NCBI GenBank assembly: GCA_046295655.1
Contig: JBKBMT010000086.1
Span: forward strand, 1-9,460
Direction: 5' to 3'
DNA length: 9,460 nucleotides
Source of the DNA: JBKBMT01 sp046295655
Lineage (GTDB): Bacteria; Pseudomonadota; Alphaproteobacteria; Rhodobacterales; Rhodobacteraceae
In this document: in pieces, positions 5,401-9,460 of the stretch
Layout of the letters: the number at the start of each line of letters is the position of its first letter
How positions within the stretch are numbered: position 1 is the stretch's first letter
Notes under the pieces: generated by a model
What the model was told of the DNA's origin: nothing
Database searches by the model: none
The model's input: only the letters and a program-made list of their open reading frames with translations
Made by a program: the position numbers and the translations under genes

Positions 5401-5660
5401 AGCCGCCCAGACAGCAGATCTTCGTCGAGCGTCAGACCTATCGCCGGAGGCGACTGCGCGATGCGGCGCGGATCCTGCCGGTCGTGGGGCTGCTTCTGGT
5501 CCTGCTGCCGATGCTCTGGGCACCGGATGCGACCGGATCGCGGCTGACGGGGACGGACGGGATCTATCTGTTCCTCATCTGGGGCGGTCTGGTGGGTGCG
5601 GCGGCCCTGCTGGCGCCGCGGCTCGAGGACGACTCCGAGCCCGATCCGCCCGAGGGCTGA
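5397..5660 (+). CDS. Two-helix membrane microprotein coupled to a transporter-kinase
   Basis: This is an 87-residue protein of no family I can name with certainty. It has a very basic N-terminus (RRRRLRDAAR, 16-25), two hydrophobic helices (about 26-43 and 56-74) and an acidic C-tail (EDDSEPDPPEG). By the positive-inside rule both ends should be cytoplasmic. Its start codon overlaps the receiver stop (ATGA, 5397-5400), a sign of translational coupling, and its stop lies 3 bases before the kinase start. Its layout recalls the small subunit found with some sodium:solute symporters (DUF4212) and the short CbrX reading frame coupled to cbrA in Pseudomonas. Either would make it an accessory of the SSS domain of the kinase, but that is inference from position and shape, not from sequence identity. 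Confidence 0.85.
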   Translation: MKPPRQQIFVERQTYRRRRLRDAARILPVVGLLLVLLPMLWAPDATGSRLTGTDGIYLFLIWGGLVGAAALLAPRLEDDSEPDPPEG

Positions 5661-5663
5661 ACG

Positions 5664-8369
5664 ATGCCGTTCAACATCCTCGTCCTCGCCTGCCTTGCCT
5701 ATGTGATCTTCCTGTTTCTCGTTGCCTTCGCGGTCGAGCGGCGGGCCGAGGCGGGCAGCCTGCGCTGGCTTCGCTCGCCACTCGTCTACACCCTGTCGCT
5801 GTCGGTCTACTGCACCGCCTGGACCTTCTATGGCGCGGTCGGCTATGCGGCGCGCTCGGGGCTCGAGTTCCTGACCATCTACCTCGGCCCCACCCTCGTG
5901 TTCGTCGGCTGGTGGATCCTGCTGCGAAAGCTGGTGCGGATCGCCAAGGCGCAGCGCGTGACCTCGATCGCCGACCTGATATCCAGCCGCTACGGCAAGT
6001 CGTCGCTTCTGGGCGTGGTCGTCACGCTGATCTGCGTGACCGCGGCGACACCCTATATCGCGCTCCAGTTGCAGTCGATCTCGCTGTCCTTCTCGGTCTT
6101 TGCCGAGGATACCCCCGAGGGGTTCCATGTCCCCGACCGGACGTCGGTCGCCCTGTGGGTCGCCGCCGGCCTTGCGCTGTTCACCATCCTGTTCGGAACC
6201 CGCAACCTCGACGCGAACGAACAGCACCATGGGGTGGTGACCGCGATCGCGGTCGAGGCGGTGGTGAAACTGCTGGCGCTCCTTGCGGTCGGGGTGTTCG
6301 TGGTCTGGGGCCTGGCCGGCGGGATCGGTGCGGTCATGGACCGGCTGGCCGCATCACCGCTGTCGACATGGGAGCTCAAGCCCGATCGCTGGGCCGGGCT
6401 GACCTTCTGCGCGGCGGCTGCCATCGTGACCCTGCCGCGGATGTTCCAGGTGCTGGTGGTCGAGAATGCCGACGAGCGGCACCTGCGCGTGGCCTCCTGG
6501 GCCTTCCCGCTCTATCTGCTGCTGATGAGCCTTTTCGTCGTGCCGATCGCGGTGATGGGGCTGGCCTTGCTGCCCGAAGGGTCGAACCCGGACCTCTTCG
6601 TGCTGGCGCTGCCGCTGAGCCAGGGGCAGGGGGCGCTCGCCATGCTCGCCTTCCTCGGCGGGTTCTCGGCGGCGACCTCGATGGTCATCATCGAGGCGAT
6701 CGCGTTGGCGACCATGGTATCGAACCACATCGTCATGCCGCTCTGGCTGAGCCTGTCGCCGAAACGGGGCGCCGAGGCAGGCGACCTGCGCCGGGTGGTG
6801 CTGCTGGCGCGACGGTTTTCGATCGCCGGGGTCATGGCGCTGGGCTATGCCTACTATCATCTGTCCGGCGGGTCGGGGGCGCTGGCGGCCATCGGGCTGA
6901 TTGCCTTTGTCGGCGTCGCCCAGATCCTGCCGGCCATGGTCGGCGGCCTGTTCTGGCGCGGCGCGACGGCGACGGGGGCATTCGCAGGGCTGGTGACCGG
7001 CTTCGCGCTTTGGTTCTACACGCTCTACCTGCCCTCCTTCGGCGAGGGTGCGGTCATTCCGGTCGCTGTCTTTGCCGAAGGGCCGCTCGGGATCGACTGG
7101 CTCCGGCCGCGGGCGCTGTTCGGCGTCACCGGCATGGACCCGCTGATCCATGCGCTGTTCTGGTCCCTGACGCTGAACGCGCTGGCCTATGTGGCGGTCT
7201 CGCTGCTGACATTCCCCGCGCCGCTGGAACGGCTTCAGGGCGCCCAGTTCGTCAACGTGTTCCATCATACCGCCCCGACCCGCGGCTGGTCGGCCGGCCG
7301 GGCCGAGCCCGAGGACCTTCTGGTGATGGCCCAGCGCATCCTTGGCGAGGATGTCGCCCTGGCGTTCTTCGAGGGGCATGCGAGGTTGCAGGGAAAGGAA
7401 GGCTATCTGCCCGACATCACGTCTGAATTCCTTGACCATCTGGAGCGGCGGCTGTCCGGCTCGGTAGGCGCGGCGACGGCGCATGCGATGCTGGCGCAGA
7501 TCACCGGTGGCACCACCGTCTCGGTCGAGGATCTGATGGCGGTCGCCAACGAGACGGCGCAGATCATGGAATATTCCGCCCGGCTCGAGGCGCAGTCCGA
7601 GGAGCTGACCCGCACGGCCCGCCAGTTGCGCGAGGCCAACGACAAGCTGACCCAGCTTTCGGTGCAGAAGGACGCCTTCCTGAGCCAGATCAGCCACGAG
7701 CTGCGCACGCCCATGACCTCGATCCGCGCCTTCTCCGAGATCATGATGGATGGCGAGATGCCGCCCGAGATGTCGGTGAAATACGCACGGATCATCCATG
7801 ACGAGGCGATCCGTCTGACGCGGCTTCTGGACGACCTGCTGGACCTTTCGGTGCTGGAGAACGGCTCGGTCCAGCTGGCCATAAAGGAGGCGAACCTGTC
7901 GGAACTGCTGGACCGGGCCCTGACGGCGGCAGGCTCGACCCGGCCGGAACGCCGGTTCTCGGTCCACCGCGACCAGGTGTCGGAACAGATCGCGGTGGTC
8001 TCGGACACCGACCGGCTCAGCCAGGTGTTCATCAACATCGTCTCGAACGCACGGAAGTACTGCGATGCGGAACGTCCCGAACTGCGCATCAATGTTCGGC
8101 GGCGGGGCGAGAGGGTGCAGGTCGACTTCATCGACAACGGTTCGGGCATTCCGAAGGACAGCCAGAAGCTGATCTTCGAGAAATTCGCCCGCCTCACCGA
8201 CAAGGATCGCGCCGGCGGGGCCGGGCTTGGCCTCGCGATCTGCCGGGAGATCATGCAGAATCTCGGTGGCGACATATCCTACCTGCCGGGAAAGGGCGGT
8301 GCGGCGTTCCGGGTCACGTTTCCGCGGGTTCTCAGCCCGGCGCGGCCGGTCGAGGAGGCCGCGGAATAG
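5664..8369 (+). CDS. SLC5/SSS transporter-domain sensor histidine kinase (CbrA/CrbS-like)
   Basis: This 901-residue protein begins with a sodium:solute symporter-like membrane domain of about 13 helices (1-515). A cytoplasmic segment at about 545-615 (DLLVMAQRILGEDVALAFFEG ... LERRLSGSVGAATAHAML) resembles the STAC domain that links SLC5 domains to kinases. A coiled coil (about 630-670) leads to the HisKA domain with H-box FLSQISHELRTPMTSI and phosphoacceptor His678. The HATPase domain has the N-box FINIVSNARKY (Asn791, Asn795), G1 DNGSGIP (825-830), F-box FEKFAR and G2 GAGLGLAIC. All kinase boxes are intact. No PAS domain is apparent between STAC and HisKA, unlike Pseudomonas CbrA. By eye, the PutP sodium-site Ser340/Thr341 pair falls on Ser335/Ala336, so sodium coupling may be altered. 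The ligand is unknown; relatives respond to carbon/nitrogen status, histidine or acetate. GAGGG lies 8 bases before the ATG, inside the end of the preceding gene. Confidence 0.94.
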   Translation: MPFNILVLACLAYVIFLFLVAFAVERRAEAGSLRWLRSPLVYTLSLSVYCTAWTFYGAVGYAARSGLEFLTIYLGPTLVFVGWWILLRKLVRIAKAQRVTSIADLISSRYGKSSLLGVVVTLICVTAATPYIALQLQSISLSFSVFAEDTPEGFHVPDRTSVALWVAAGLALFTILFGTRNLDANEQHHGVVTAIAVEAVVKLLALLAVGVFVVWGLAGGIGAVMDRLAASPLSTWELKPDRWAGLTFCAAAAIVTLPRMFQVLVVENADERHLRVASWAFPLYLLLMSLFVVPIAVMGLALLPEGSNPDLFVLALPLSQGQGALAMLAFLGGFSAATSMVIIEAIALATMVSNHIVMPLWLSLSPKRGAEAGDLRRVVLLARRFSIAGVMALGYAYYHLSGGSGALAAIGLIAFVGVAQILPAMVGGLFWRGATATGAFAGLVTGFALWFYTLYLPSFGEGAVIPVAVFAEGPLGIDWLRPRALFGVTGMDPLIHALFWSLTLNALAYVAVSLLTFPAPLERLQGAQFVNVFHHTAPTRGWSAGRAEPEDLLVMAQRILGEDVALAFFEGHARLQGKEGYLPDITSEFLDHLERRLSGSVGAATAHAMLAQITGGTTVSVEDLMAVANETAQIMEYSARLEAQSEELTRTARQLREANDKLTQLSVQKDAFLSQISHELRTPMTSIRAFSEIMMDGEMPPEMSVKYARIIHDEAIRLTRLLDDLLDLSVLENGSVQLAIKEANLSELLDRALTAAGSTRPERRFSVHRDQVSEQIAVVSDTDRLSQVFINIVSNARKYCDAERPELRINVRRRGERVQVDFIDNGSGIPKDSQKLIFEKFARLTDKDRAGGAGLGLAICREIMQNLGGDISYLPGKGGAAFRVTFPRVLSPARPVEEAAE

Positions 8370-8379
8370 GGTCCGCGAG

Positions 8380-8390
8380 AACGTCACGTT
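8380..8390. promoter_or_regulatory. AACGT-C-ACGTT dyad upstream of the FliM-like gene
   Basis: An 11-base odd palindrome in the 72-bp gap after the kinase gene, followed at once by TTAACC, half of a CtrA-type site (the second half is missing). I see no good -35/-10 pair here. It may be an operator, but the evidence is weak. Confidence 0.25.
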
Positions 8391-8441
8391 AACCGCTGTC
8401 CGGCAAGAGTGGATGCACCGCTGCATCGAGGGACGGTCGGC

Positions 8442-9413
8442 ATGGTGTCACAGACGATTCGGCGCAAGATCGGCAGGGCGCGACCGCCCGAGGCAGCGTC
8501 GTCCGAGACTGCGGGCCGGGCATGGCGCGTGGCGCTCGCGCGGGCGGCGCGCGACCTTGCCGGCGTTCCCCTGACGGTGACGGCTCTGCGCGACGAGCGT
8601 GCGATGCTTGCGGAACTGATGGAACTGCCGCCGGACCGGTCGCTGCTTGCGGTGCTCGAGGGGCCGGGGCAGGGGCTCGGTCTGCTGGTTCTGTCGCCCG
8701 AGGTGCTGGCCGCGGTGATCGAGGCCCAGACGGTCGGCCAGATCGGATCCGGCCTGCCCCTGCCGCGCCGGCCGACCCGAACCGACGCGGCGATGTCCGT
8801 GGGCCTGATCGACGCGGCGCTGCAGTCGCTGGAGGCGGCGCTGTGCGGCTCGGCCGATCTGTGCTGGACCGCCGGCTTTCGGTACGCGTCGTTTCTGGAG
8901 GATGCGCGCCCGATCGAGTTGCTGCTGGACGACGTGCCCTACCGGCTGCTGCATTGCGAGGTGGATCTGGCCGAGGGGCGGCGTCGGGGCGTGGTTTTGC
9001 TGGCGCTGCCTGCCGACGGCCGCGGCCCGCGCCATGCACCGGACCCGGACCGGCCAGACCCCGCGGATGCCGACGCGCAGCTCTGGTCAGAGTCGCTGGC
9101 CGGCGCGGTCAATGATGCCGAGGTGGTGCTGGACGCGGTCGTGGCACAGCTTCGTCTGCCGCTTGCCGCGCTCATGGCCATCGCCCCGGGGCAGATCCTG
9201 CCGCTGGGCAGTGCCGCGCTCGACTCCGTCGCGCTCGTGGCCCGGGGCGGGCACCGCATGGCCCGCGGGCGGCTCGGGCAGAACCGCGGGCTGCGCGCGG
9301 TGCGGCTGACACTGGCCGAATCCGAGGCGGCCGCACCCGCGCCGCGTCCGGGCCCTCGTCCGCCCGTCGCCGAGGCCGACGTGTCGGCCGCCCCGCTGGC
9401 ACGGGCAGGATAG
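8442..9413 (+). CDS. FliM/FliN-like SpoA-domain protein, divergent flagellar-switch homologue
   Basis: This is a 323-residue protein. Residues about 25-190 resemble the FliM middle domain, including LLVLSPEVLAAVIEAQTVG and, after a variable stretch, FLEDARPIELLLDDVPYRLLHCEVDL. Residues 220-290 form the SpoA (FliM/FliN C-terminal) domain: NDAEVVLDAVVAQLRLPLAALMAIAPGQILPLGSAALDSVALVARGGHRMARGRLGQNRGLRAVRLT. A Pro/Ala-rich tail follows (296-323). The N-terminus (VSQTIRRKIGRARPPEA) lacks the EIDALL-type CheY-binding peptide of true FliM, and a Pro/Asp-rich loop interrupts residues 192-212. It may be a flagellar C-ring variant or a switch-complex accessory; no other flagellar gene is visible. The ATG at 8442 is preferred because GAGGGA lies 8 bases upstream; an in-frame ATG at 8409 has no ribosome site. 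It follows the kinase gene by 72 bases with no clear terminator. Confidence 0.8.
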   Translation: MVSQTIRRKIGRARPPEAASSETAGRAWRVALARAARDLAGVPLTVTALRDERAMLAELMELPPDRSLLAVLEGPGQGLGLLVLSPEVLAAVIEAQTVGQIGSGLPLPRRPTRTDAAMSVGLIDAALQSLEAALCGSADLCWTAGFRYASFLEDARPIELLLDDVPYRLLHCEVDLAEGRRRGVVLLALPADGRGPRHAPDPDRPDPADADAQLWSESLAGAVNDAEVVLDAVVAQLRLPLAALMAIAPGQILPLGSAALDSVALVARGGHRMARGRLGQNRGLRAVRLTLAESEAAAPAPRPGPRPPVAEADVSAAPLARAG

Positions 9414-9432
9414 GGCGCGAGCGCTTCGGAGC

Positions 9433-9451
9433 GACGCACAGGCGGTGCGTC
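9433..9451. terminator. Hairpin after the FliM-like gene, possible terminator
   Basis: GACGCAC (9433-9439) and GTGCGTC (9445-9451) form a perfect 7-bp stem with a 5-base loop, 20 bases after the stop codon. No T-run follows before the window ends, so termination is only suggested. Confidence 0.4.
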
Positions 9452-9460
9452 CCGTCGCCG

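Noticed and set aside
8389..8394. CtrA-binding site before the FliM-like gene
   Set aside because: Only one TTAA half is present; the second half expected 7 bases on is missing, so I keep only the nearby dyad as a weak note.
6354..8426. A 690-residue minus-strand reading frame opposite the kinase gene
   Set aside because: It is rich in Arg, Gln, His and Pro without any domain, typical of the antisense shadow of a high-GC gene; the plus-strand kinase has every expected motif.

Overview
The window is high-GC chromosomal DNA with densely packed genes, strong G/C preference at third codon positions and alphaproteobacterial gene types (DUF1127, a 'GMTQQQLADRVGIKFQQIQKYE' XRE regulator, an SSS-domain histidine kinase, a FliM-like SpoA protein). 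The combination fits the Rhodobacterales (Rhodobacter/Paracoccus/Roseobacter group). This placement is by resemblance only; there is no rRNA or other phylogenetic marker here. I see no tRNA, CRISPR array, insertion sequence or prophage.

Layout. Positions 1-222 hold the C-terminal end of a GNAT acetyltransferase, followed by a strong hairpin shared with the convergent gene for a BI-1/TMBIM-family membrane protein (280-1023, minus). A DUF1127 small protein (1161-1376, minus) lies upstream of it on the same strand. A LysR regulator (1487-2353, plus) is divergent from the DUF1127 gene, and a perfect CATCATGA-N11-TCATGATG operator-like repeat sits between them. The LysR gene runs tail to tail, 3 bases apart, into an MDR-family quinone oxidoreductase-like gene (2357-3319, minus).

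A 354-bp gene-free stretch (3320-3673) follows. It is unusually rich in inverted repeats and ends in a perfect sigma-54-type -24/-12 core just before a small XRE regulator gene (3674-4033). Next is an inositol-monophosphatase-family enzyme, probably HisN (4116-4949).

The right half is a signalling operon behind a consensus-quality sigma-70 promoter (TTGACA-N17-GATAGT, 4958-4986). It encodes a stand-alone receiver protein (5023-5400), an overlapping two-helix membrane microprotein (5397-5660), and a 901-residue hybrid of an SLC5/SSS transporter, a STAC-like linker and a histidine kinase (5664-8369), a CbrA/CrbS-like sensor. A FliM/FliN-like SpoA protein (8442-9413) follows in the same direction after 72 bases.

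The most interesting content is this last module. A transporter-fused kinase has a receiver-only partner with no DNA-binding output and a translationally coupled small membrane protein, and lies next to a flagellar-switch-like protein that lacks the usual CheY-binding N-terminus. Together these suggest a nutrient-sensing phosphorelay with a protein-level output, possibly to motility; that is inference. The two regulatory intergenic regions (1377-1486 and 3320-3673) are the other places worth a second look.
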